NCBI GenBank assembly: GCA_002811675.1
Contig: PDIM01000038.1
Coordinates: 27,881 to 59,533, forward strand
From: Ichthyosporea sp. XGB-2017a
Lineage: Eukaryota > Opisthokonta > Ichthyosporea
Length of the DNA stretch: 31,653 nucleotides
Direction of reading: 5' to 3'
The translations under genes were made by a program, and so were the position numbers. The notes under the pieces are model-generated. The model was not told the DNA's origin and did no database searches. It saw only the letters and a program-made list of their open reading frames with translations. Positions 23,293-31,653 of the stretch are shown piece by piece. Position 1 is the first letter of the stretch; each line of letters starts with the position of its first letter.

Positions 23293-25079
23293 TTATTCCG
23301 GACGAGGCCCAGTTCCTCTAGCGATGTCGTAAACCGCTTGGCTTACCTTAAGGGCCAATTCGTCAGCCAATTCTCTTGTAGTAGCTTCCGCATAAACTCG
23401 CACAACATTCTCCGTGCCTGAGGGTCGCACAAAAGATCTCCCCTTTTTATAGTTGGAAACAATCGCGTCTACGGCAGGCTGGAGTTCTTTGGGGGCAGTA
23501 CAAATCCGTTCCGCGTCTGTTGTTTTAATTATACTGCGATCTTCAATGGATACCTTTAGTAGCCTTTGAGGTAGGTCTGCATATTCTCGGTCCCATTCAG
23601 CAGCCGACCAATCTTGGGACAAAAGAATAATTTCAATAACGAGCATATCCGCAATAGCATCTCCTACAGCCTGATTCACAAGGTCAGATAGTGCTTGAAG
23701 TTCTTTTGCAGCTTTTGCTACAGTCTGATCATCAGACTGTACAGCGCTTTTAAGTGCAGCAAGGCACTTGTCACTAAATACAACAGTACCATGCCCATTA
23801 GCCTCAAAATAAACTCCAATGTCATATTTTAAAGCTTCATGGTGTACAAATTTAACACCAGTCTTTGCACATGCCACAGGACACTTAACGACATTTTGCA
23901 AATAGTCTGTAGAGCTTCCATTTGCATATGCAGTTTGGACAACTCCCATTTTCACGGAATTCCCAAGACATGCAGCGGCCAATTTTTTCATATAAGAACC
24001 TATTAAAGTTGCTTGCTTGTCCCCATCCAACATGTGGAACTGCTTCTGCTCGTCAAAATAAAAGTACATGATTCTATCCGCATCCCCATCATATGAGCAG
24101 AAACGAGCATCTTTTGGAATATTGGCCGGCAAACCCTCAGGCTCTTTCTGTTGCACTTTCACAAAGTCTGCACCACACCCTTTGTTGAGAACAGCGCCTT
24201 CCTGGCTTCCATCATTTAAAATTGTAATGTTAATATACTGTTTACCTAAATACTTTTCGGAAAATAGTTCCTTCGACTTAACACCACCAACACCATTTGC
24301 ACAGTCCAAAAATAAAGTACTAGAAGTAAACCTTTCTGTGGCCTTCGGATTCGAATCTGCTACTCCATCAAACAGCATTTTGAAGTTGGACGCCAGTTTA
24401 GTATAATAACCATCTTCTGTATCTTGCCCGAAAGAAGGGTCGTTCTTACAACGGACCACAAAATGTAGCTGGGGGGTAGTGAGAAGTCCATAATCATACA
24501 AAGTTGCTTCCATTTTGTAAACGCCTTCTTTCACAGCATTTGCTAAGCGCACTGAGCTTTCCCTGGTATCGAAGCCAACTGCAACAACTGCTTTACATGA
24601 GAAATCGATGGATTCCTTTTCAACAATCGATCTCAATGCACTTTCCACTTCATCTTCCGCAGCGTTACAAAGCTGCGTGCAATATGGTTCCCAGCTTTCC
24701 AAAAGCATTTCGCCCATTGGATCAACTACCTTCACACCATTGTCGCAAGCTGGATTATGCGACGCTGTAATCATTACACCCACAACCTGCCCTTTATTCG
24801 CCTTTGATCTCAGCGCGCTTAAAAGGCCCATTCGGTACATAACACAATCGAGGAGATCCCCTCTACACAACATTGTACAACATTTGCAACCACGAGTTAA
24901 ACAAGTTAGATACACGCCCACATCTTCTAAACACATTACTACATCCCAATTACAACAAAACTAAACAAAAACAACACTCACTTTGTTCTAAATCCCGCAG
25001 TGCCATACTGAAATACCACGTCTTTGGGTCTAGGAAAGGCCTTAGCCCCGGCACAAGCATTTGCAAGCACAGAATCCAT
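23293..25079 (-). CDS. PGM3: Phosphoacetylglucosamine mutase (PGM3/AGM1), two exons
   Basis: Interconverts GlcNAc-6-phosphate and GlcNAc-1-phosphate in the cytosolic route to UDP-GlcNAc, feeding N-glycans, GPI anchors and chitin. Exon 1 is 24982-25079, starting MDSVLANACAGAK and ending QYGTAGFRT plus AA; the intron is 24863-24981 (119 nt, GTGAGT donor, TGTAG acceptor); exon 2 is 23293-24862, rejoining as FRTKGDLLDCVMYRMGLL. The product is 555 residues (human 542). Catalytic phosphoserine is Ser67 in TASHNP, with DNGVK after it; the metal loop is YDGDADRI (D291, D293, D295); the sugar loop is FEANGHGTV (about 383) and the phosphate loop RPSGTENVVRVYAEA (about 512-526). Without the intron the frame seems to start at MCLEDVG, which is intron sequence and lacks the conserved QYGTAGFR. 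Confidence 0.95.
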
Positions 25080-25481
25080 TATAGCTTAACAACAACACAC
25101 ACCTCACTAAAAGATAATCCCACACTCAACTTCTTCTCAACCAATTTCTCTCTCTTCAAAAATTAACCAAAACAAAAAATAAAATAAAATGAAAGTAATT
25201 TTTCTTCGCGGGCGTTGCCCGGGCCATTCGCATTGGAATTGCACCGATCCCGGGATCCTTTTGGTTTTTTGTTTTTGCTTCCCTTCCTGGTTATAGTTTG
25301 TACATTTGTCAAATCGCTTTTCTTTCATTTTTATTAACTTAAGTAGGCCTTCCTTAAACAAAGTGACTTATCTTCTAATGAAGCAGATAAGGTACTTTCA
25401 AGAAAATTGAAGAGTATGGGAGTGATGATAGGACTGATAGGACGAGATATTTTCAATAATTAGAAGATATTCAAACACCGC
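25080..25481. other. Promoter of PGM3 and 3' flank of the tetraspan gene
   Basis: This 402-bp spacer is AT-rich except for a GC-rich block at about 25205-25258 (GGGCGTTGCCCGGGCC and ATCCCGGGATCC). ATTGG at 25234-25238 is an inverted CCAAT in that block. A minus-strand frame at 25137-25361 has only a TTG start, so I leave it out. TTTATT near 25329-25334 may be the poly(A) signal of the gene ending at 25482. Confidence 0.4.
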
Positions 25482-26417
25482 TTAGTTTGTGGTTCCTTTG
25501 GAAGCTTGGTATTCTTTCAAGGCTTTTCTAATCTTAACAAATCCAAAGAACACTCCAGCAACTCCCAAAAAGGACCCGAAGAAGGTAAAGTAAAATGACC
25601 AGCTTGGGTATGGTCCACTCTTATCTCCCTGAATAGTCATGTTATCAAGGGTAATGGTGGCTTCAAAGGCATCAATGGCTTTGACGACATAGAATAAGGA
25701 GCCCACAAACATAAGAATACTTCCACAGAATCCCAACGCAGCTCCAAGCATGGGAATGGCTGGGCTGGTTTCCTCTTCCTTTTTACGGCCCAAGGCAAAG
25801 AGAGCGGCGGCAATGACAGAAAGTCCAATGGACACACCAAGAATAATCATTGTTACCTTTGCATCATCTATTAGGCTGGAGCTGAAGCGTCCCAAGCTCT
25901 TATCGCCGGTGGAAAGGTAGCAAATTTGAGAACCACACCAGTAGGCATAGCTAGTCACTTGCCAAGAGTTAAGTCCAGCATACAAATTGGGGTTTGATAC
26001 AATATTCGCGCTACCTGTAGTAACAGTATAAGTGGTTAATGTCTCAGACCACACCCAGCCAGAAGTTTGTCCTGCCATACCAACCGCTGCAGCAGCTGCT
26101 TGGAAGAAGAAGATGCCCATGGCTATAAAGAACATAGAGCGTACACCGCCGAATCGGCTTCCGGTGGGTTCCTGCTCTTCAACATAAACTGTGCGCACTG
26201 TTTGGGTTGGCTGCTGTACATAAACCGTCTGTGGCTGTTGAGGCTGAGCACCATATGGTCCAGGATACTGGGAAGATTGCCCATACTGGGGAGGCTGTTG
26301 AGCATACTGTCCATCGGCATAATTAGCTTTAGTCGGATAATCATAAGTAGGAGCTTGCTGGCCATTGAACTCGCTCAATGGGATATCCTGCTGTCCGTTA
26401 TTGGGATATTGCGACAT
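25482..26417 (-). CDS. Tetraspan membrane protein with Pro/Gln/Tyr-rich N-terminus (claudin/SUR7-like topology)
   Basis: A 311-residue frame from ATG 26417. Residues 1-80 are Gln/Pro/Tyr-rich, with YGQSSQYPGPYGAQPQQPQ and repeated TVYVQQP / TVYVEEQ. Four TM segments follow (about 95-114, 187-209, 221-246, 274-297), putting both ends in the cytosol. The first outer loop (115-186) is large and holds GWVW and GLNSW...YWCGSQIC with two Cys (161, 166), recalling the W-GLW-C-C pattern of the claudin/PMP22/SUR7 superfamily; the second loop is short. A KKEEE patch follows TM2. Family membership is a topology and motif inference. The well-formed promoter upstream suggests strong expression. Confidence 0.82.
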   Translation of the reverse strand: MSQYPNNGQQDIPLSEFNGQQAPTYDYPTKANYADGQYAQQPPQYGQSSQYPGPYGAQPQQPQTVYVQQPTQTVRTVYVEEQEPTGSRFGGVRSMFFIAMGIFFFQAAAAAVGMAGQTSGWVWSETLTTYTVTTGSANIVSNPNLYAGLNSWQVTSYAYWCGSQICYLSTGDKSLGRFSSSLIDDAKVTMIILGVSIGLSVIAAALFALGRKKEEETSPAIPMLGAALGFCGSILMFVGSLFYVVKAIDAFEATITLDNMTIQGDKSGPYPSWSFYFTFFGSFLGVAGVFFGFVKIRKALKEYQASKGTTN

Positions 26418-26570
26418 GATTTCAATATATTACTTCTTAGTTACTGCTGTAAATTTCTTTTTCTTTAATAATCAAATATCTGATTTTGCTTCTACAAATC
26501 TCTAAACAAATCGAGTACGAAATTAATAAGTATATTACGTGAACAAACTGCCTTTAAACCGCATAGGTCC

Positions 26571-26578
26571 CTTATATA
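26571..26578 (-). promoter_or_regulatory. TATA box of the tetraspan gene
   Basis: TATATAAG on the minus strand lies about 155 bp upstream of the ATG at 26417. With CCAAT boxes about 130-180 bp further upstream this forms a conventional core promoter; a start site near 26540 would be expected. Confidence 0.6.
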
Positions 26579-26710
26579 TCACCCTTTCTTCCGCGTGGCA
26601 GGACACTCCCCTCTAATTATTAAGATTATCATCATACAATTTTAATACAATTTTATACGCTACTTTTGTGGGAACAGCTGAACCAAAAAAAACCCTTTTC
26701 CCTCCCCGTC

Positions 26711-26819
26711 ATTGGCTGCTCCCCAGCCTTGTTCCCAGCATCTCGCCTCCTGATTGGCTACGCCACACAACCACGACATTATGGACCTGTGACAGGGGCC
26801 CTTGACCTGTGATGACGTC
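26711..26819 (-). promoter_or_regulatory. Two CCAAT boxes, paired GACCTGTGA repeats and a CRE-like site
   Basis: ATTGGCT occurs at 26711-26717 and 26753-26759 (AGCCAAT on the minus strand, NF-Y type). GACCTGTGA occurs at 26784-26792 and 26804-26812, exactly 20 bp apart. TGACGTC at 26813-26819 is a CRE/ATF-like core. They lie upstream of the minus-strand TATA box and also before a candidate plus-strand gene. Confidence 0.55.
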
Positions 26820-26968
26820 CAAATAGTGGGTTGGAAAAAAAAAGTAGGTGTTGCTCTCATACAACGGCGGGACGTACATGATGGAAAAATCTTCGACCTT
26901 CTCTATCTCTCTTAATTTGGGGCCTGTTTTGCCTCTTTTAGGCGCTTAGGTATGGAAAAAGTATCATT

Positions 26969-27178
26969 ATGGTCATATTGGAGGGTGCTTATATTGCTGA
27001 AATTTGCCTCCAGAAATTCAAAACAAAAATGTGCGTTGAAACTCAGATTTTAATTACAAGTTTGCTGCTTATTTCTTTTGTTCCCTTGGAATTAGTTCTC
27101 GGCCAGCTCACGTTTCATCTCGAAAAGACTTCGCCAGAACAAATGGATAGGTATGCTGCCCTTGCGCACATTGTATAA
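26969..27178 (+). CDS. Possible small secreted or membrane peptide (up to 69 aa), incomplete model
   Basis: An ATG frame of 69 codons ends at TAA. Starting at the internal Met (27029) the peptide has a signal-like stretch (ILITSLLLISFVPLELVLG) followed by QLTFHLEKTSPEQMDRYAAL. A strong 3' splice-like sequence, TTTTGCCTCTTTTAG ending at 26941, precedes the frame, and AG|GTATGC near 27150 could be a donor, so this may be one exon of a spliced gene. It diverges from the tetraspan gene and would share its promoter region. The family is not recognised. Confidence 0.35.
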   Translation: MVILEGAYIAEICLQKFKTKMCVETQILITSLLLISFVPLELVLGQLTFHLEKTSPEQMDRYAALAHIV

Positions 27179-27463
27179 AATAGGTTAGTCATTTTTGATC
27201 CTTTCAAAAGCGCAACTTGTACAAAGAAATTTATTGGATAGCACTTCTCTAGTGGGAATTTTTGCCCAAAAAGTACCCTTTACAACGCTTTCACTTTTCT
27301 TAATAGTCATCTGAAACCGGGTATTGACAACGTGAGGGGAATGAGTTGAAATAATTCTTAATGGTTTCTCGTTTATAGGAAAAAAATGAGGTTTAAAAAA
27401 ATAAAAAAGATATGCTTAATTAAATATGCTTTCAAAGACAGGTCGACAGCGCTCAAACACGGT
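27179..27463. other. Convergent 3' flank
   Basis: This AT-rich spacer holds the FGAM synthase 3' UTR on the minus strand, with TTTATT at 27230-27235, and an A-rich AATAAA-like stretch near 27390-27410 on the plus strand. I see no coding sequence. Confidence 0.4.
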
Positions 27464-30400
27464 CTACATGTGAGCAGATGACCACGCATATGCATTCATG
27501 AACATGTTCATCCAAGGCCCATATTCACCATCAGCCCAATCACTATCAACATAAGAGTTACCATATGTTCTAAACACTCGTTCTGGATGAGGCATCAAAA
27601 TAGTCACTCTACCATCTTCAGAGCAAAGACCTGTCAGGCCACCCGCCGAGCCATTTGGATTCAAGGGGTACGTTTCGGTAGGTTTACCATAGTTATCAAT
27701 ATAGCGGAGACACATATTTTCTACTTTAGTTTGTGGGGACGCAAATTCTGCTCTGCCTTCTCCATGAGCAACAGCAATTGGGATTTTAGTTCCTTCCATT
27801 CCCTTGAAAAAAACCGATGGGGATTGAACAATCTCAACCATGCAAGTTCTACCTTCAAACTGCTCGGATTTGTTACGCACAAAGTGAGGCCAGTGTGATG
27901 CTCCTGGGATGATTTCCTTCAAATTGGAAAGCATTTGACACCCATTACAAATACCTAAAGTGAATGTATCGGGGCGTTCAAAAAAGTCTTTAAACTCTTT
28001 CCTAGCAGCAGGGCTGAACAAAATAGACTTCGCCCAACCTTCACCAGCACCCAGTACATCACCATAAGAAAATCCGCCACAAGCAACTAGCCCGTTAAAG
28101 TCTTTTAGGCTTACTTTGGATGTCAAGATATCTGACATGTGAACATCAATTGCTTCAAAACCAGCAGTATGAAAAGCTGCGGCCATTTCAATTTGTCCAT
28201 TCACACCTTGTTCCCTCAAAATGGCAATACGAGGCTTTTTGCTTGTTTCAACCGGTTTAACAGTTCCATTCCACTGAAATGAAAGGGATGAAAAGAGACC
28301 GGGATTTTTTTCATCCAAGATTAGATTATATTCTTCCTTTGCACATGCCGGATTATCTCTGATCTTTTGGATTTCATACGAGTTTCTCGCCCACAGACGC
28401 TGCCATTCTACCCTCGATCCTTTCAAAAGCAAAGCGTCATTGAACGAAATGCTAATACCATCACCTTCCACAGGGGCACCAATTTCATGAACAACGGAAC
28501 CCAATCCAAATTTTTCAAAACATTTCATGACAGACTCTTTCTTGGAAGACGACACTTGCAAAACGGCACCCAGCTCTTCGTTGAACAAACTGGCAAGGGC
28601 ATTACCACCCAGACAGTCAATGTTCACATTCAAACCACAATGCCCTCCAAATGCCATCTCCACCAGGGTTACAAATAAACCTCCGTCTGAGCGGTCATGA
28701 TAAGCTAACACATTCTTTGTTCTTAAAAGCTCTTGCATAGCTGAGAAGAATTTCTTTAACAACTTTGCATCGACAACATCGGGGACATCACTTCCGGCAT
28801 CACTATAGACTTGCGCCATGACAGACAGACCAACCCTCTGCATACCATCAGCAAGATCAATAAACAGGAGATAACTGCCCTCAGGCGCCCTCTTTATATC
28901 AGGGGTGGCGGTTAATCGGACATCCTTCACAGGAGAGAAAGCAGTAGCAATCAACGACACGGGCGAATACATTTCTTTGTCACCTTCTCTATCACTCCAT
29001 TTCGATGCCATTGACAAAGAATCTTTGCCGACTGGAATTCCAATTCCAAGAGCAGGACAAAGTTCCATTCCAACAGCTCTAACAGCTTCAAAAAGCGCCC
29101 CGTCTTCGTTGTCATTCTTTACAGCTGCCATCCAGTTCGCCGAAAGTTTAATGTTCTCGATACTTTCGACATAACTCGCGCAAATATTCGTGAGCGATTC
29201 AGCAATGGCCATTTTCGCAGCCGCAGCTGCATTCATAGTTGCCAAGGGAGTCCTTTCTCCCATTGCCATGGCCTCACCATTGAATGTCTTGTAGCCAGCA
29301 GCTGTAACTGCACAATCAGCAAGGGGTGTTTGCCATGGTCCAACCATTTGCTCTCTAGAAACAAGCCCAGTAATAGACCTGTCTCCAATAGTAATAAGAA
29401 AAGATTTACTCGCAACCGCAGGGAACTGAAGAACTCTTGTGATGGTTTCATCTACATCATAACAAAGTTTTAATGGCTTCTGCACGCGCTTCTGGGCTAC
29501 CGTTTTTCTTTCCATTTGAGGAGGTTTTCCAAAAAGAACGTCCATGGGCAAATCGATAGGGGTGTTCTTAAACAAGCTATCATCCACGACAAGCTTTCTA
29601 TCTTCGGTAGCTTCACCCAGAATCGCATATAGACACCTTTCTCGTTTGCAGATATTTTCAAATCTTTCAATGTCACAAGATTTAATAGCAAGCACATATC
29701 TTTCCTGTGACTCATTGCACCATATTTGCATTGGCGACATTTGCATGTCGTCATTGGGAACCTCTCGGAGATGAAATACTGCACCACGGCCACTATCATT
29801 TACAAGTTCAGGGAGAGCATTTGAGAGACCACCAGCGCCAACATCATGAATAGATTCAATTGGGTTCTCTTTACCTAGTCCCCAGCATCTATCAATGACC
29901 TCTTGGCATCGCCTTTGCATTTCTGGATTTCCTCTTTGCACGGATGCATAATCCAATTCAGCGTGACTAGATCCTTGAGCCACAGAGGAGGCAGCGCCAC
30001 CGCCAAGACCAATCAACATAGCAGGTCCACCCAGAACGACAATTTTGGACCCAACAGAAATGGAGCCCTTTTTAACATGCTCTCTAGAAATGTTTCCAAG
30101 GCCACCGGCAATCATAATAGGCTTGTGGTATCCACGTACTTTACCTTTAACATTCTGAGAGAAACTACGAAAGTACCCAGTCAAATTTGGTCTTCCGAAC
30201 TCATTGTTAAACGCGGCAGCGCCTATGGGTCCTTCTATCATAATATCTAATGCTGAAGACACATTTGAAGGTTTTCCGAAGTCTTTCTCCCATGGTTGTT
30301 CATAGCCTGGAACACGAAGGTGGGATGTAGTAAATCCACACAGTCCAGCTTTCGGTTTTGACCCTCGTCCAACCGCACCTTCATCGCGAATTTCACCTCC

Positions 30401-31360
30401 TGATCCAGTTGCGGCTCCCGGAAAGGGGGAGATGGCTGTTGGATGATTATGTGTCTCAACTTTCATCAAAATGTCAACACTATCTTCGTGATACTTGTAC
30501 ATATTGTCTTTTACATCGGGGAAGTACCTTCCGGTCGAGCATCCAGCCATTACAGCAGCATTGTCACTATACGCGGACAAAGTGCCACCTGAGGAAAGTT
30601 TTTCCGTGTTGCGAATCATACCAAAAAGGGAAATATCTTCGTCCTTGTTGTCCAAATTAAACTTAGCATTAAATACCTTGTGACGGCAATGCTCGGAATT
30701 CACTTGAGCAAACATCATAAGTTCCACATCAGTAGGATTACGCTTAAGATTGTTCACATAACTGTCATACAAATAATCTACTTCGGATTCAGACAAGGCC
30801 CATCCATTTGCAGCATTTGCTTTGGCAAGGGCAGCTTTTCCGCTACCAATGATATCAACGGAGCTAACAGGGGCCGGGGAATCATGGCTAAAGAGGCCGT
30901 AGGCATCCTCCAGCTTCATTACGACATCTTCTGTCATCTTGTCAAACAACAGACTAGACACATAAGAGAGCTCGGATTCTTCAAGTTGTCTTCCGTTCAC
31001 TGAAACAAAGTACTTAATTCCCCTCTCAATACGAAGAACTTTATCCAAATGGCAAATCTTGGCAATTTCCGTAGCCTTTGATGACCAAGGTGAGATTGTA
31101 CCCTTTCGTGGAAGAACAAGCAGATAGTTGTCTGGGAGGCTATCTTTCCTTTCATCCTTTGGTCCATAGGTCAACAGCTTTTGCATAATCTCTTCCTCGC
31201 TAGCCGACAATGCCTCCTTTACCTGAACAATATGAACATACTCGCCATATACCGACAAACCAGGAACCTGCTCGGCGGCCGCAGAAATTATCTTCTCCTG
31301 TCGAAATTGGCTCAGCGCCGACGATCCACGATACTCCGCAAAAGACGACATCTGCTTCAT
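27464..31360 (-). CDS. PFAS: Phosphoribosylformylglycinamidine synthase (FGAM synthase)
   Basis: The fourth step of de novo purine synthesis: FGAR plus glutamine and ATP gives FGAM, in the cytosol. The 1298-residue single-chain form (human about 1338) starts at ATG 31360. Domain order: N-terminal PurS-like part (1-150), linker (about 170-215, [14 protein letters not shown]), first AIRS-like half with [39 protein letters not shown] and RGSKPKAGL; second half with [18 protein letters not shown] and PVGKDSLSM, then HDRSDGGL; C-terminal class I glutamine amidotransferase (about 1030-1298) with [20 protein letters not shown], nucleophile Cys1138 in GICNGCQ, and His1258/Glu1260 in MPHPERVF. All catalytic motifs are intact. 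TTTATT at 27230-27235 is a possible minus-strand poly(A) signal. Confidence 0.97.
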   Translation of the reverse strand: MKQMSSFAEYRGSSALSQFRQEKIISAAAEQVPGLSVYGEYVHIVQVKEALSASEEEIMQKLLTYGPKDERKDSLPDNYLLVLPRKGTISPWSSKATEIAKICHLDKVLRIERGIKYFVSVNGRQLEESELSYVSSLLFDKMTEDVVMKLEDAYGLFSHDSPAPVSSVDIIGSGKAALAKANAANGWALSESEVDYLYDSYVNNLKRNPTDVELMMFAQVNSEHCRHKVFNAKFNLDNKDEDISLFGMIRNTEKLSSGGTLSAYSDNAAVMAGCSTGRYFPDVKDNMYKYHEDSVDILMKVETHNHPTAISPFPGAATGSGGEIRDEGAVGRGSKPKAGLCGFTTSHLRVPGYEQPWEKDFGKPSNVSSALDIMIEGPIGAAAFNNEFGRPNLTGYFRSFSQNVKGKVRGYHKPIMIAGGLGNISREHVKKGSISVGSKIVVLGGPAMLIGLGGGAASSVAQGSSHAELDYASVQRGNPEMQRRCQEVIDRCWGLGKENPIESIHDVGAGGLSNALPELVNDSGRGAVFHLREVPNDDMQMSPMQIWCNESQERYVLAIKSCDIERFENICKRERCLYAILGEATEDRKLVVDDSLFKNTPIDLPMDVLFGKPPQMERKTVAQKRVQKPLKLCYDVDETITRVLQFPAVASKSFLITIGDRSITGLVSREQMVGPWQTPLADCAVTAAGYKTFNGEAMAMGERTPLATMNAAAAAKMAIAESLTNICASYVESIENIKLSANWMAAVKNDNEDGALFEAVRAVGMELCPALGIGIPVGKDSLSMASKWSDREGDKEMYSPVSLIATAFSPVKDVRLTATPDIKRAPEGSYLLFIDLADGMQRVGLSVMAQVYSDAGSDVPDVVDAKLLKKFFSAMQELLRTKNVLAYHDRSDGGLFVTLVEMAFGGHCGLNVNIDCLGGNALASLFNEELGAVLQVSSSKKESVMKCFEKFGLGSVVHEIGAPVEGDGISISFNDALLLKGSRVEWQRLWARNSYEIQKIRDNPACAKEEYNLILDEKNPGLFSSLSFQWNGTVKPVETSKKPRIAILREQGVNGQIEMAAAFHTAGFEAIDVHMSDILTSKVSLKDFNGLVACGGFSYGDVLGAGEGWAKSILFSPAARKEFKDFFERPDTFTLGICNGCQMLSNLKEIIPGASHWPHFVRNKSEQFEGRTCMVEIVQSPSVFFKGMEGTKIPIAVAHGEGRAEFASPQTKVENMCLRYIDNYGKPTETYPLNPNGSAGGLTGLCSEDGRVTILMPHPERVFRTYGNSYVDSDWADGEYGPWMNMFMNAYAWSSAHM

Positions 31361-31653
31361 CTAAGAATTATTATTCAACGATAGACACAAAGTTAAAGGA
31401 CAAAAAAGCATGCAAACACAAAGCACAGTCAGAAAATCAAACTCAAGCAAAACCCACTAATTTGCGTGGCTTTTCTCCCTTTTTGTTACCTTTTCAACAC
31501 TTCAGCTATTCAATCTGGTCCTTTTCCAAGGCCTGAAATGAAATTCCCACTTTTCCTTTGTTGCTTGCTATTTTCTTTTCTTTTCTTTTCTTTTTTTCCT
31601 CCTTTAAAGAAAGAAAAAAAAAAAAAAGGGGGAATCGAAACAAAAACAAAAAC
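31361..31653. promoter_or_regulatory. Upstream region of FGAM synthase
   Basis: The 5' flank of the minus-strand FGAM synthase. It contains a TTTTC repeat (about 31571-31592) and an A run (about 31612-31626). I recognise no clear TATA or CCAAT element, and the window ends here. Confidence 0.3.

Noticed and set aside
24863-24936. MCLEDVG... as the PGM3 N-terminus
   Set aside because: This is intron sequence; splicing restores the conserved QYGTAGFRT start.
25137-25361. 74-codon minus-strand frame upstream of PGM3
   Set aside because: TTG start and biased composition from AT-rich promoter DNA.

Overview
The window is nuclear DNA of a gene-dense eukaryote with few introns. Most genes are single long open frames 0.1 to 1.4 kb apart on both strands. 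The few introns I can resolve are about 100 to 120 nt long, with GTAAGT, GTAAGA or GTGAGT donors. TGA, TAA and TAG all end genes, so the standard code applies. An ankyrin protein ending in a SOCS box, a GPANK1-type protein and a single-pass receptor with a tyrosine-rich tail suggest a unicellular holozoan (an animal relative). An MscS-family channel, a family absent from animals, argues against an animal. The exact lineage is inference. I found no tRNA, rRNA, CRISPR array or intact transposon.

Left part (1-10.9 kb): an unrecognised multipass membrane protein (+), an unrecognised basic Asn/Gln-rich probably nuclear protein (-), mitochondrial phosphatidylglycerophosphate synthase PGS1 (-, cardiolipin pathway), then a CSC1/TMEM63 osmosensitive channel (+) followed within 100 bp by a GPANK1-like ankyrin/zinc-finger/G-patch protein (+). 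Long intergenic stretches here carry poly(A) tracts, one of 93 uninterrupted A, and simple repeats.

Middle (11.4-17.5 kb): a small four-exon gene for a Pro-rich C-terminally membrane-anchored protein, resolved by splice-site inspection; an ASB-like ankyrin/SOCS-box protein (-); a small gene with an in-frame TGA and a broken inverted copy of it; and an MscS-like channel (+) whose ATG is overlapped by a 53-codon upstream frame.

Right part (17.7-31.4 kb): a 1482-residue type I receptor (-) with ten bacterial-Ig-like repeats and a cytoplasmic tail full of YxN, YxxM, YxxP and ITIM-like motifs; phosphoacetylglucosamine mutase PGM3/AGM1 (-) with a 33-codon first exon recovered here; a tetraspan claudin/SUR7-like protein (-) with a clear TATA/CCAAT/CRE-like promoter; and full-length eukaryotic FGAM synthase (-).

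The genes do not form one pathway. PGS1, PGM3 and FGAM synthase are housekeeping enzymes. CSC1 and MscS are two unrelated mechano/osmosensitive channel families in one neighbourhood. The most distinctive item is the Ig-repeat receptor with a putative phosphotyrosine-signalling tail.
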